A stretch of 49,068 nt of DNA from Elusimicrobiota bacterium (GTDB taxonomy: Bacteria; Elusimicrobiota; Elusimicrobia; UBA1565; UBA9628). Shown piece by piece: positions 15,555 through 23,183 of the stretch. Under the pieces are notes generated by a model. That model did no database searches, was not told the origin of the DNA, and was given only the letters and a program-made list of their open reading frames with translations. Numbering within the stretch: position 1 is the first letter of the stretch; every line of letters starts with the position of its first letter. The stretch lies in contig JACPOW010000097.1 in assembly GCA_016191335.1 (NCBI GenBank), positions 1 to 49,068 of the forward strand, given 5' to 3'. The position numbers and the translations under genes were made by a program.

Positions 15555-16450
15555 CGCCCCGCGAGCAGGCGGTCGAGCGCGGGGATGTGCTCGCGCGCGC
15601 GCGGCAGGAGCCGGGCGCGGATGAGCTCCTTCACCTCGGGGTCGAGCGTCTCGTCCTGAAGCGCCTTCTCATAGCCGTGGAGCCCGTGGGCCTCCTCCTG
15701 CTTCAGGGCCCGGATCGCCGCCTTGCGGCCGAGGACCGCCGCGGCGGCCTCGAAGGCCTGCGACCATCGTCCGCGCAGGCCGGTGCCCGTCGGCGCCGCT
15801 TCGCCGCGCATCCGCAGCCGGGCGAGCAGGAGGTCGACGGCCTCCTCGTGCTCGCGCTCGATGCGCCGCAGCTCGTCGCCCGCGGCCTCGCCGCCGACCT
15901 TCCGGAGGGCCAGCTTGTAGGTCTCGATGGAGGAGAGCTCGCCGCGCACGCGGGCGCCGAGCGGGCCGGCCCGCTCCGGCGGAGCCTCGCCCGTCTCGCT
16001 GACGCCGGCGCCGCGCAGGGAGGACTCGGCCTCGGACGGAGCGGCGTCCCGCAGGATCTCCTCGACGACCTTGGCGGTCTCGCCCGAGTGAGCGGCGAGG
16101 TCGGCCAGCGAGAGGACGCCCGCGAGGGTGTTGTCGGCCTTCACCACCACGATGCGCCGCACGCCGTTCTCCGCCATGAGCTTGGCCGCGTCCTGGACCT
16201 CGTCGTCCTCGGAGCAATGGACCGCGCCGGGCGTCAGGATGTCGAGGACCTTGGCCAGCCGCATGTGGTAGCCCCGGGCCGCCGCCCGCAGGACGATGTC
16301 GCGGTCGGTGAGCACCCCGAGGACCATCCCGTTCGAGACGACCGGGGCGAAGCCCACGTTCGCGTCGCGCATCACCCGCGCCGCCTTCTCGACGGTGTCG
16401 TCCGGATCGAGCGTCGCGACCGAGACGGTCATCATCTCCCTGATCTTCAT
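15551..16450 (-). CDS. CBS-pair protein fused to a DUF2383-like ferritin-fold domain
   Basis: A 299-residue cytoplasmic protein. Two CBS motifs form a Bateman module: MKIREMMTVSVATLDPDDTV with NVGFAPVVSNGMVLGVLTDRD (about 1-60), and the second to about residue 130 (GVRRIVVVKADNTLAGVLSLADL). CBS pairs usually bind adenine nucleotides. After an acidic linker, residues about 165-295 form a four-helix domain (SIETYKLALRKVGGEA, EHEEAVDLLLARLRMRG, LKQEEAHGLHGYEKAL, RLLPRAREHIPALD) resembling the ferritin-like DUF2383/PA2169 group. The sensor plus ferritin-fold combination suggests a stress-response protein. The ATG at 16450 is preceded by GGGAGG; the frame stays open upstream but without a plausible start. 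Confidence 0.85.
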   Translation of the reverse strand: MKIREMMTVSVATLDPDDTVEKAARVMRDANVGFAPVVSNGMVLGVLTDRDIVLRAAARGYHMRLAKVLDILTPGAVHCSEDDEVQDAAKLMAENGVRRIVVVKADNTLAGVLSLADLAAHSGETAKVVEEILRDAAPSEAESSLRGAGVSETGEAPPERAGPLGARVRGELSSIETYKLALRKVGGEAAGDELRRIEREHEEAVDLLLARLRMRGEAAPTGTGLRGRWSQAFEAAAAVLGRKAAIRALKQEEAHGLHGYEKALQDETLDPEVKELIRARLLPRAREHIPALDRLLAGR

Positions 16451-16471
16451 GCGGCCTCCCTGCTCGCGTAC

Positions 16472-16497
16472 AGTATAAACGCCGGGCGGCCGCCCGG
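16472..16497 (-). promoter_or_regulatory. -10 element and 16-base palindrome before the CBS-domain gene
   Basis: TATACT (16477-16472) lies 21 bases before the ATG at 16450. A perfect 16-base palindrome (CCGGGCGGCCGCCCGG, 16482-16497) fills most of the spacer, and no -35 is seen. It could be an operator, but an all-G/C palindrome is less surprising in this GC-rich DNA. Confidence 0.4.
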
Positions 16498-16606
16498 GCC
16501 ATGAACGCCCTGTAACCGTTTTTTCCCGGAACGGCGACCCCGGGCCGTCAGGGACGCTGTACGCGGACGAGACGCCCGCGCCATGGGCTCCCGAGCGCCG
16601 CGGAGC

Positions 16607-16612
16607 TACACT
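16607..16612 (+). promoter_or_regulatory. -10 element of the barrel-protein gene, probably leaderless
   Basis: TACACT is followed by six bases and the ATG at 16619. No clear -35 is visible at the expected distance. Confidence 0.35.
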
Positions 16613-16618
16613 ATCCGC

Positions 16619-17539
16619 ATGAAGGCGGCCTGGGCGGCGGTCCTGCTCCTGCTCGCCGCGGCCGCGCCGCCGGCCGGGGCCGCGGCCGCGCCGCCGGCCG
16701 GGGCCGCGGTCGTGCGCCTCAAGGACGGGGCGTCGCTCGAAGGGACCGTGATCAGCTCCGACGCCCGGGAGCTCGTGATCCGGACGCCTGCCGGCCCGCG
16801 CCGGATCGACGCCGCCTTGGTGCGGAGCGTGGAATACGAGGCGGCTACGCCCGCCGGGCCGACGCCGAGTCCGCCGCCGGCCGCCCCGCCGTCCGAGCCG
16901 TGGCGCTCCGGCGACAAGAACATCGCCTCGTTCGGCTTCGGCCTCGCCGCGCCGCTGAGCCACGTGGATTTCCACGCCGTCGGGGGCGGGCACGCCAACG
17001 AGGGCGACCTCGGGCCGCTGCTCAGCGTCCGCTACCTGAGGTCGGCGACGAGCCGGCTGGCGGCGGGCCTGGACCTCGAGTACCTCCACCGTCCGGCGAC
17101 CGTCTCCCCCGGCCTCCTTCCGCTCGCCGACTCGTCCGTCAGCGGCGACAACCTCCTCATGCTGGCGGTCGCCCGCTGGCACCTGATCGATCACGGCTCC
17201 GTCAGGCCCTATCTGCTCGGCGGCGCGGGCGCGAGCCGGTCCTGGACGAGGATCGAGTCGGCGCCGATCCGCGGCTTCGCGTGGACCGATACCGGCACCG
17301 ACGAGGCCCGCCGGCTCGTCGACGACTCCGTCTGGGCGTTCGCCGCCGCCGCCCGCCTCGGCGTGGACTTCGACTGGGAGTTCGCCGACCCGGCCGTCAT
17401 CGGCCTCGAGGCGGGCTGGACGGCGCTCGAGAGCCGGACCTACGGCGCGACGCGGTCGGGCCGGGACCTCGGGCTGACCTCGGTGTCCTCGCGCCTGAAC
17501 CTCTTCACGCTCGCGGCCCGCTGGAGCTGGCGATGGTGA
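16619..17539 (+). CDS. Outer-membrane beta-barrel protein with N-terminal SH3-like region
   Basis: A 306-residue secreted protein. The signal peptide (KAAWAAVLLLLAAAAPPAGA) contains an exact 24-base tandem repeat. Residues about 30-72 (VVRLKDGASLEGTVISSDARELVIRT) read like a small beta-domain seen in proteins that bind the envelope. After a Pro-rich linker, residues about 95-306 are alternating strands ending in an aromatic (LFTLAARWSWRW), as in eight-stranded OmpA/OmpW-type porin-like barrels. The ATG at 16619 is preferred over one at 16583 because it starts exactly at the signal peptide and has a -10 element six bases upstream. The stop overlaps the next gene by seven bases. Ligand and role are unknown. 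Confidence 0.75.
   Translation: MKAAWAAVLLLLAAAAPPAGAAAAPPAGAAVVRLKDGASLEGTVISSDARELVIRTPAGPRRIDAALVRSVEYEAATPAGPTPSPPPAAPPSEPWRSGDKNIASFGFGLAAPLSHVDFHAVGGGHANEGDLGPLLSVRYLRSATSRLAAGLDLEYLHRPATVSPGLLPLADSSVSGDNLLMLAVARWHLIDHGSVRPYLLGGAGASRSWTRIESAPIRGFAWTDTGTDEARRLVDDSVWAFAAAARLGVDFDWEFADPAVIGLEAGWTALESRTYGATRSGRDLGLTSVSSRLNLFTLAARWSWRW
16655..16709 (+). repeat. 24-base tandem repeat within the signal peptide of the barrel gene
   Basis: Two perfect copies of a 24-base unit (16655-16678 and 16679-16702) and a third partial copy to 16709. Each encodes eight residues of the type AAAPPAGA, so copy-number change would lengthen the signal peptide without a frameshift. Confidence 0.85.
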
Positions 17540-18348
17540 CCCGCGGCCTCCGGCTCGCGGCCCTGATCGCCTTCGCGGCGCTGCTCGGCGCCGTCGGGAT
17601 CGGGCCGAAGCGCGATACGGGGCCTTCCCGGAGCGACGACGAGCGGCGTCCCGTCCGCCCCGCGGCCCCCGCTCCGGCGGCGGCGCCCCTCGCCTCCGGG
17701 CCGGTCTCGATCCGGCGCCGGGAAGGGCCCGCTCCGGCGCCCCGCCGCCGCTTCTCGCATCGATTCGACGGACGCGTGCATTGGTACGGCTATCCGTTCG
17801 GCGCGAGCTACTACTGGCTCCGCCCCTACGGCGGCTTCTGGTGGATGTGGGACTCCGGCTACGCGCGCTGGGTGTACTGGCACGACGGGTTCTGGTGGTG
17901 GCCCGGCCCCGCGGGAGCGCGGTTCGTCCAGGTGGGCGGCGATTACTACCCCTATGAGACGGTGCGGCGGGCCTGGCAGGCCCCTTCCGCGGCGCCGCCG
18001 GCCGCCGCGCCGGGCCCGTGGTCGAGCCCCGACGGGCGCCGCCTCGTGGAGGTGTCGGGGCCCGAGTCCCAGGCCGTCCTCTACGACAAGACGACCGACC
18101 CGCCCTCGTACATCCGCCTGCTCGGCAAGGGCGCGCGGAGGGTCCGCTTCACGAGCGCCGAGAAGGACGCTCCGCCGACGATCGCCGTCGAGCTCGACGG
18201 CGGCGCCTGGGCTCTGTTCGACCACGACGGCCGGAGGCTCGACGCGCTGAAGCCCGGCGCCGTCCCGGCGCCGCCGCCCGCGGGCGAGGCGCCCCCCGCC
18301 CTTCCGGCCGGCCTTCCGCCCCCGCCCGACGACCTGCCGCCGCCGTGA
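17533..18348 (+). CDS. Secreted Trp/Tyr-rich protein, unknown function
   Basis: A 271-residue protein. Residues 1-23 look like a signal peptide or membrane anchor (LAALIAFAALLGAVGIG), followed by an Arg/Pro/Ala-rich linker. Residues about 75-140 are strikingly aromatic: YPFGASYYWLRPYGGFWWMW, then WVYWHDGFWWWPGP and YYPYETV. The C-terminal 120 residues hold a compact domain with RLVEVSGPESQAVLYD and IAVELDGGAWALFDHDG, then a polyproline tail (PPPPDDLPPP). Trp/Tyr-rich repeats of this type occur in surface and YXWGXW-type proteins. The ATG at 17533 overlaps the barrel gene's stop, so the two are co-translated and probably both sit in the envelope. Confidence 0.7.
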   Translation: MVTRGLRLAALIAFAALLGAVGIGPKRDTGPSRSDDERRPVRPAAPAPAAAPLASGPVSIRRREGPAPAPRRRFSHRFDGRVHWYGYPFGASYYWLRPYGGFWWMWDSGYARWVYWHDGFWWWPGPAGARFVQVGGDYYPYETVRRAWQAPSAAPPAAAPGPWSSPDGRRLVEVSGPESQAVLYDKTTDPPSYIRLLGKGARRVRFTSAEKDAPPTIAVELDGGAWALFDHDGRRLDALKPGAVPAPPPAGEAPPALPAGLPPPPDDLPPP

Positions 18349-18354
18349 ACGCCC

Positions 18355-18918
18355 TCAGGACGCGCTGAGCAGGATCAGCTCCGCCGCCTTCGCGATGTTC
18401 CTCACGGTCAGATGCGGCGCCCGGTTCGGGCCGCGCCTCCAGGCGGTCTCGTGGCCGTTGTCGATCATGACGGTGCGGCAGCCCGCCCGCCGCCCGGCCT
18501 CGACGTCGTCGAGGACGTCGCCGACCATCCACGAGCGCAGCGGGTCGATGTCGTGCTCGCGGCAGGCGTCCTCGATGAGGCCCGGGGAGGGCTTGCGGCA
18601 GCGGCACTCGACGGCGTAGGCCCGCACGCGCCCCCCGGGGTCGTGCGGGCAGTAGTAGAAGCCCTCGAACGCGGCCCCCTCCTCCGCCAGAAGCTCCTCG
18701 AGCCGGCGCACCACGGGGGCCAGCGCCTCCTCGCGGAACTTGCCGCGGGCGACGCCGGGCTCGTTCGAGACGATGAACAGGCGGTAGCCCGCCTCCTTCA
18801 GGCGCGCGAGCGCGTCCGTCGCGCCCGGCAGCAGCTTCAGCTTCGCGGGGTCCGCCCCGTGACGCACGTCCTCGACCAAGGTCCCGTCCTTCTCGAAAAA
18901 AACCGCTCGATCGTTCAT
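18355..18918 (-). CDS. HAD-IIIA phosphatase, GmhB-like, with altered nucleophile
   Basis: A 187-residue protein like heptose-1,7-bisphosphate phosphatase (GmhB), which acts in ADP-heptose synthesis for lipopolysaccharide. Motifs: AVFFEKDGTLVED (residues 5-17), LFIVSNEPGVARG (motif II and loop), the zinc site CPH...CRC with RKPSPG, and MVGDVLDDVEAG (motif IV). The first aspartate of DxD, the phosphorylated nucleophile, is Glu9 (codon GAG), while the acid/base Asp11 is intact. This should impair or alter catalysis. The ATG at 18918 has AAGGAG eight bases upstream, and TATAAT lies at 18952-18947. No other heptose genes are adjacent, so the substrate is uncertain. It converges on the preceding gene. 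Confidence 0.85.
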   Translation of the reverse strand: MNDRAVFFEKDGTLVEDVRHGADPAKLKLLPGATDALARLKEAGYRLFIVSNEPGVARGKFREEALAPVVRRLEELLAEEGAAFEGFYYCPHDPGGRVRAYAVECRCRKPSPGLIEDACREHDIDPLRSWMVGDVLDDVEAGRRAGCRTVMIDNGHETAWRRGPNRAPHLTVRNIAKAAELILLSAS

Positions 18919-19036
18919 GTCGCGCTCCTTGAGCCTGCTGAGCGCGATTATAGCGCCGGGATCGGGCGCGCCGTCATTGCCGGGCGGTGACATTTTCTTG
19001 TTCGCGAGGTCGGCGCCCCGGCCGCGGCCAATGTAA

Positions 19037-19042
19037 TAGAAT
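19037..19042 (+). promoter_or_regulatory. -10 element of the aromatic operon, probably leaderless
   Basis: TAGAAT is followed by six bases and the ATG at 19049 of the chorismate mutase gene. A -35 is not clear. Confidence 0.4.
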
Positions 19043-19048
19043 GACCGC

Positions 19049-19336
19049 ATGAAGCGCGACATCAAAGCGGACCTGGACGACATCCGGAAGGGGATCGACG
19101 CGGCCGACGACGGCATCATCGCGCTGCTCGGCAAGCGGCGCGAGCTGGTGATCCGGCTCGCCCGCATCAAGAAGGTGCTCGACGTCCCGATCTACGACCG
19201 CAGGCGGGAGCAAGCGCTGGTCGACCGGGTCAAGACGCTCGGCCGGAAGAAGAAGCTCAACGACGAGTTCGTCGAGGTGCTGTTCCGGCTGATCATGATG
19301 AACTCCAAAGAGACGCAGTATCATGAGGCTTTCTAG
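19049..19336 (+). CDS. aroQ: Chorismate mutase, AroQ type
   Basis: Converts chorismate to prephenate, the branch step to phenylalanine and tyrosine. The 95-residue all-helical protein has the AroQ core: IRKGIDAADDGIIALLGKRR (helix 1, with the Arg of KRREL), ARIKKVLDVPIYDRRREQAL (catalytic Lys and the Arg/Glu of the loop) and a C-terminal helix. Length is typical of the free monofunctional form. It is the first gene of a four-gene run and overlaps the aminotransferase start by 14 bases. The next genes (aminotransferase, TyrA, PheA) use its product, so the assignment is well supported by context. Confidence 0.93.
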   Translation: MKRDIKADLDDIRKGIDAADDGIIALLGKRRELVIRLARIKKVLDVPIYDRRREQALVDRVKTLGRKKKLNDEFVEVLFRLIMMNSKETQYHEAF

Positions 19337-20465
19337 GAGGGCGGAGGCGGTCGCCGAGTCGGCGACCCTGCGCCTCTCCGCCGCCGCGGCGCGGCTGCGC
19401 GCCGGGGGCCGCGAGGTCCTGAGCCTCCTCGAGGGCGAGCCCGACCTGCCCGTCCCCCCCGCGGTGCGCGAGGCGACGCGCCGCGCCCTCGCCCGCGGCG
19501 ACACCCGCTACTCCGACGCCGCCGGCCTGCCGGAGCTGCGCGCGCTCATCGCGCGCAAGCTCCGCGCGGCCGACGGGATCGCCGTCGAGCCCGAGGACGT
19601 CCTCGTCACGAACGGCGCCAAGCAGGCCGTGTACGAGGCGCTGCAGACGGTCTGCGGCCCCGGCGACGAGGTGCTGATCCCGAGCCCTTACTGGGTGACC
19701 TTCCCGGAGGCCGCCCGCCTCGCCGGCGCCCGGCCCGTCTTCGTCCCCACGCGCGCCCATCAGCTCGATCTCGACGCCGTAGCGCGCGCGGTCACGCCGC
19801 GCACCCGCGCGATCATCATCAACTCGCCGAACAACCCGACGGGCGCGATCTACCCGCCCGCCGCGCTGCGCGCGCTGGGCCGCCTGGCCGCGAGGCGGGA
19901 CTTCGTGATCGTGTCGGACGAGGCGTACGAGGCCTTCGTCTACGACCGCGCGCCGCACGCGAGCGCCGCGTCGTTCGCCCCCCAGCGGACGATCACCGTG
20001 CGGACCTTCTCGAAGAGCTTCTCGATGACCGGCTTCCGCGTGGGCTTCCTGGCCGCGCCGCCGGAGATCGCCCGCGCCGCGCGGCGCATCCACGGCCACG
20101 TCACCGGCAACGTCTGCACCTTCGCCCAGCGCGGGGCGATCGCGGCGCTGGGGCTCGGGCCGGCCGAGCTCGAACGGCGCCGGGCGGTCTTCCAGCGGCG
20201 CCGGGACCTCGCCTACGCGCTCGCCTCCCGCCGCTTCGACTGCGTGAAGCCGCGCGGCGGCCTGTTCGTGTTCGCGGACGCGCGCCGCCTGCTCGGGAAG
20301 CGCTTCAAGGATTCGGCGGCGCTCGCGGAGCACCTGCTCGAGAAGGCGGGCGTCTCCGTCGTCCCCGGGTCGGCCTGCGGCATGGAGGGCTTCCTGCGCG
20401 TCAGCTTCACCTCGCCGGAGCCCGTCCTGCGCGAGGCCTTCTCCCGCTTCGAGGCCGCGCTGTGA
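19323..20465 (+). CDS. Class I/II aminotransferase, aromatic/aspartate type
   Basis: A PLP enzyme of fold type I, 380 residues. Recognised parts are LLEGEPDLPVP near the N-terminus, TNGAKQAVYEAL (phosphate-binding region), INSPNNPTGAIY (Asn and Pro contacting PLP), VSDEAYEAFVYD (Asp/Tyr) and the Schiff-base lysine in TFSKSFSMTGFRVGF at about residue 231. It is closest in pattern to the thermophilic aspartate/prephenate aminotransferase group. Between chorismate mutase and TyrA it most likely transaminates prephenate to arogenate, or phenylpyruvate and hydroxyphenylpyruvate to Phe and Tyr. Which one cannot be decided by eye. Its stop overlaps tyrA as GTGA. Confidence 0.9.
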   Translation: MRLSRRAEAVAESATLRLSAAAARLRAGGREVLSLLEGEPDLPVPPAVREATRRALARGDTRYSDAAGLPELRALIARKLRAADGIAVEPEDVLVTNGAKQAVYEALQTVCGPGDEVLIPSPYWVTFPEAARLAGARPVFVPTRAHQLDLDAVARAVTPRTRAIIINSPNNPTGAIYPPAALRALGRLAARRDFVIVSDEAYEAFVYDRAPHASAASFAPQRTITVRTFSKSFSMTGFRVGFLAAPPEIARAARRIHGHVTGNVCTFAQRGAIAALGLGPAELERRRAVFQRRRDLAYALASRRFDCVKPRGGLFVFADARRLLGKRFKDSAALAEHLLEKAGVSVVPGSACGMEGFLRVSFTSPEPVLREAFSRFEAAL

Positions 20466-21190
20466 GGATCGGGATCATCGGCTTCGGCCGCCTGGGGGCG
20501 CTGCTGACGCGCCACTTCGCCCGCGAGCACGAGATCAAGGTCTTCGACACGCGCCGCGTGTCGCGGAAGGTCCGCGCCCTCGGCGCCGAGCCCGCCGCGC
20601 TCGCGGAGGTCTGCCGGCAGGAGGTCGTCGTGCCCTGCGTGCCGATCGCGGAGTTCGTGCCGCTGCTGCGGCGCGTCCGCGGCCTGCTGCGCCCCGACGC
20701 GCTGGTCGTCGACGTCTGCTCGGTCAAGGAGCATCCCGTGCGCGCGATGAAGGAGCTCCTGCCGCGCTCCGTCGAGATCCTCGGGACGCACCCCAACTTC
20801 GGCCCCGACAGCGCCGCCGACTCCCTGCGCGGGCGTCAGATCGCGGTCTGCAAGGTGCGCATCTCCGCCGCGCGCTACGCCCGCGTCAGGCGCGCGTTCG
20901 AGCGCAAGGGGCTCGAGCTCGTCGAGATGAGCCCGCGCGAGCACGACCGGAGGATGGCGACCTCCCTGGTGCTGACCCATTTCATCGGGCGCGGCCTCAT
21001 CGAGTACGGCGCCGGGCCCACGGGCATCGACACCGAAGGCTACAAGCGGCTCCTGCGCATCCTGGCGACGGTGCAGAACGACACCGCCCAGCTCTTCCGC
21101 GACATGAACCGCTACAACGCCTTCGCCCCGGCCATGCGCCGCCGCTTCCTCGCCGCGCTGCGCCGCGTCGACGCGAGGGTCCGCCGATGA
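20462..21190 (+). CDS. tyrA: Prephenate/arogenate dehydrogenase TyrA
   Basis: Oxidative decarboxylation of prephenate or arogenate toward tyrosine. The 242-residue protein begins with a Rossmann fold (RIGIIGFGRLGALLTRHF, GxGxxG), then VVDVCSVKEHPVRAM and the family signature GTHPNFGPDSA with its catalytic His near residue 115. It is short compared with bacterial TyrA of about 280 residues and lacks an ACT domain, which resembles the plant arogenate dehydrogenase subgroup. The GTG start overlaps the aminotransferase stop, and the stop overlaps pheA as ATGA. If the upstream aminotransferase makes arogenate, this would be an arogenate enzyme; that is inference. Confidence 0.9.
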   Translation: MRIGIIGFGRLGALLTRHFAREHEIKVFDTRRVSRKVRALGAEPAALAEVCRQEVVVPCVPIAEFVPLLRRVRGLLRPDALVVDVCSVKEHPVRAMKELLPRSVEILGTHPNFGPDSAADSLRGRQIAVCKVRISAARYARVRRAFERKGLELVEMSPREHDRRMATSLVLTHFIGRGLIEYGAGPTGIDTEGYKRLLRILATVQNDTAQLFRDMNRYNAFAPAMRRRFLAALRRVDARVRR

Positions 21191-22005
21191 AAGTCGCCTT
21201 CCAGGGCGTGCGCGGCGCCTACTCGGAGGAGGCCGCGCTCAAGCGCCTCCCCGACGCCGAGCCCGTCGGCTTCCCTTACAGCGAGCAGGTCGTCGAGGCG
21301 GTGGACTCGGGCCGGGCCGAATACGGGATCCTTCCGATCGAGAACAGCATCGCCGGCCCCGTCGGCGTCAACCTGGACCTCTTCCTCGCCCACGACGTCT
21401 TCATCATCGACGAGGTCTACCTTCCCATCGACCACTGCCTGCTCGCCAAGCCGGGGACGAAGCTCGGCGACGTATGGAGCGTCTACTCCCACCCGATCGC
21501 GCTGGCCCAATGCCGGGAGTTCCTCAACGCGCACGGCTACAAGGCGGTGCCGGAGTACGACACGGCGGGCTCCGCGGAGCTGATCGCGGGGCACGGACGG
21601 CCGGGCGAGGCGGCGATCGCGCCGAAGCGCTGCGCGGGGATCTACGGCCTCGAGGTCCTCGCGGAGAACATCCAGAGCGTGCTCGCCAACATCACGCGCT
21701 TCGGCCTGTTCGTCCGCCGCGACAAGGTCCCCGCCGGCCTCAGGATGGAGAAGACGAGCCTCTCCTTCACCGCCGCCCACCGCCCCGGCGCCCTGCTCGG
21801 CTGCCTGAAGCGCTTCGCCGACAACGGCGTCAACCTGACCAAGCTCGAGTCGCGCCCCGTCGCCACCGACCCCTTCGCCTACGTCTTCCTGGCGGACCTG
21901 CTGGGCGGGATGGAGGACGCGCCGGTCAAGAAGGCGCTCGCGGAGCTCGGCGCCGACGCGGGCAGCGTGAAGATCCTGGGAAGCTATCCTCTGGGCACGC
22001 GCTGA
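21187..22005 (+). CDS. pheA: Prephenate dehydratase PheA with ACT domain
   Basis: Converts prephenate (or arogenate) to phenylpyruvate (or phenylalanine). The 272-residue protein starts KVAFQGVRGAYSEEAAL and has GILPIENSIAGPVGVNLDLF and the catalytic TRF motif in NITRFGLFVRR (about 175-185). A C-terminal ACT domain (from about 192) carries HRPGALLGCLKRFADNGVNL and ESRP, the phenylalanine-sensing motif. Feedback inhibition by Phe is therefore expected. It is the monofunctional form, with chorismate mutase encoded separately four genes earlier in the same operon. A strong hairpin follows the stop. Confidence 0.95.
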   Translation: MKVAFQGVRGAYSEEAALKRLPDAEPVGFPYSEQVVEAVDSGRAEYGILPIENSIAGPVGVNLDLFLAHDVFIIDEVYLPIDHCLLAKPGTKLGDVWSVYSHPIALAQCREFLNAHGYKAVPEYDTAGSAELIAGHGRPGEAAIAPKRCAGIYGLEVLAENIQSVLANITRFGLFVRRDKVPAGLRMEKTSLSFTAAHRPGALLGCLKRFADNGVNLTKLESRPVATDPFAYVFLADLLGGMEDAPVKKALAELGADAGSVKILGSYPLGTR

Positions 22006-22034
22006 TGGGCTGCAGCTAACAACCGGCCGAGGAC

Positions 22035-22057
22035 AAACTGTTGTCAACAACAGTTTT
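22035..22057. terminator. Bidirectional terminator between pheA and the DAHP synthase gene
   Basis: AAACTGTTG (22035-22043) pairs perfectly with CAACAGTTT (22048-22056) around a four-base loop. The A and T tracts lie within the arms, so either strand ends in a short U run. It sits between two convergent genes. Confidence 0.7.
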
Positions 22058-22105
22058 GGGCCGCCAGCCTGTGAATCTTGGGGATAGTCTCGGCTTGCCG
22101 AGGGG

Positions 22106-23149
22106 TCAGCGCGACTGGTAGGCGGCGAGGATCATCTTCTCGGTCGCTTCCCAGCCGAGGCACTTGTCCGTCACCGAGACCCCGTGCTCGAGGCGCTTGA
22201 GGTCCCGGGGGATCGGCTGATTGCCTTCCTTGAGATTGCTCTCGATCATGACCCCGATGAGGCTCTTCTCCCCTCCCGCGCGCTGCTCCAGGCAGTCGGC
22301 GAACACCAAGGGCTGCCGGCGGTGGTCCTTGCTCGAGTTGCCGTGGCTGCAGTCGACCATGATGCGCTCGGGCAGGCCGGCGGCGCGCAGCGCCTTGCGG
22401 CACGCCGCGATGCCGGCCGCGTCGTAGTTGGGCGCCTTGCCGCCGCGCAGGACGACGTGCCCGTAGCGGTTGCCCTTGGTGCGGTAGACGGAGATGCGTC
22501 CGTCGGGGTCGACGCCGAGGAAGTGATGGGGCATCAGGGCCGAGCGCATGGCGTCGAGCGCGACCTGGATGTTCCCGTCGGTCCCGTTCTTGAAGCCGAT
22601 CGGCGTGGAGAGGCCGCTGGCCATCTCGCGGTGCGTCTGCGACTCGATGGTGCGCGCGCCGATCGCGTACCAGCAGACGAGGTCCGACAGGTACTGCGGC
22701 ATGATCGGGTCCAGGGCCTCGGAGGCCGTGGGCAGGCCGAGGTCGGTTATCTTAAGGAGAAGGCGCCGCGCCAGCTTGAGCCCCGCCTCGATGTGGAACG
22801 AGTCGTTCATGTCCGGGTCGTTGATCAGCCCCTTCCACCCGATCGTCGTGCGCGGCTTCTCGAAGTACACCCGCATGCACAGCAGGAAGCGGTCGGACAC
22901 CGCGTCGGCCAGGACCTTCAGGCGCTCGGCGTACTCGAGCGCGGCCTTGGGGTCGTGGATCGAGCAGGGGCCGACCACGACGAGGAGACGGTCGTCCGTG
23001 CCGTCGAGTATGCCGCAGATCGCGGCGCGGCCCGCGGCGACGGTCTCGAGGCTCCGCTCCGAGGCCGCCAGCTGCTCCGTCACCTCGCGGGGAGGCGGGA
23101 GCAGGCTGTGGCCCGCGATGTTCGCGTTGATCAGCCGTTTCTTGTCCAC
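22106..23149 (-). CDS. aroG: 3-deoxy-7-phosphoheptulonate (DAHP) synthase, class I AroG/F type
   Basis: Condenses phosphoenolpyruvate with erythrose 4-phosphate, the first step of the shikimate pathway. The 347-residue protein has VVVGPCSIHDPKAALEYAERL, RVYFEKPRTTIGWKGLINDP (PEP-binding loop), GARTIESQTHREMASGLS, GFKNGTDGN, and the metal-binding IMVDCSHGNSSKDH and GVMIESNLKEGNQ. This is the Trp/Tyr/Phe-regulated enteric-like subtype; the effector cannot be assigned, so aroG is a class name here. The GTG start has no ribosome site, but TATACT ends seven bases upstream. It converges on the pheA operon and supplies the same pathway. Confidence 0.93.
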   Translation of the reverse strand: MDKKRLINANIAGHSLLPPPREVTEQLAASERSLETVAAGRAAICGILDGTDDRLLVVVGPCSIHDPKAALEYAERLKVLADAVSDRFLLCMRVYFEKPRTTIGWKGLINDPDMNDSFHIEAGLKLARRLLLKITDLGLPTASEALDPIMPQYLSDLVCWYAIGARTIESQTHREMASGLSTPIGFKNGTDGNIQVALDAMRSALMPHHFLGVDPDGRISVYRTKGNRYGHVVLRGGKAPNYDAAGIAACRKALRAAGLPERIMVDCSHGNSSKDHRRQPLVFADCLEQRAGGEKSLIGVMIESNLKEGNQPIPRDLKRLEHGVSVTDKCLGWEATEKMILAAYQSR

Positions 23150-23156
23150 GGCCGAC

Positions 23157-23162
23157 AGTATA
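23157..23162 (-). promoter_or_regulatory. -10 element of the DAHP synthase gene, probably leaderless
   Basis: TATACT on the minus strand is followed by seven bases and the GTG at 23149. No ribosome site lies between; no clear -35 is seen. Confidence 0.4.
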
Positions 23163-23183
23163 GCGAATCGACGGCGGCGGAGC

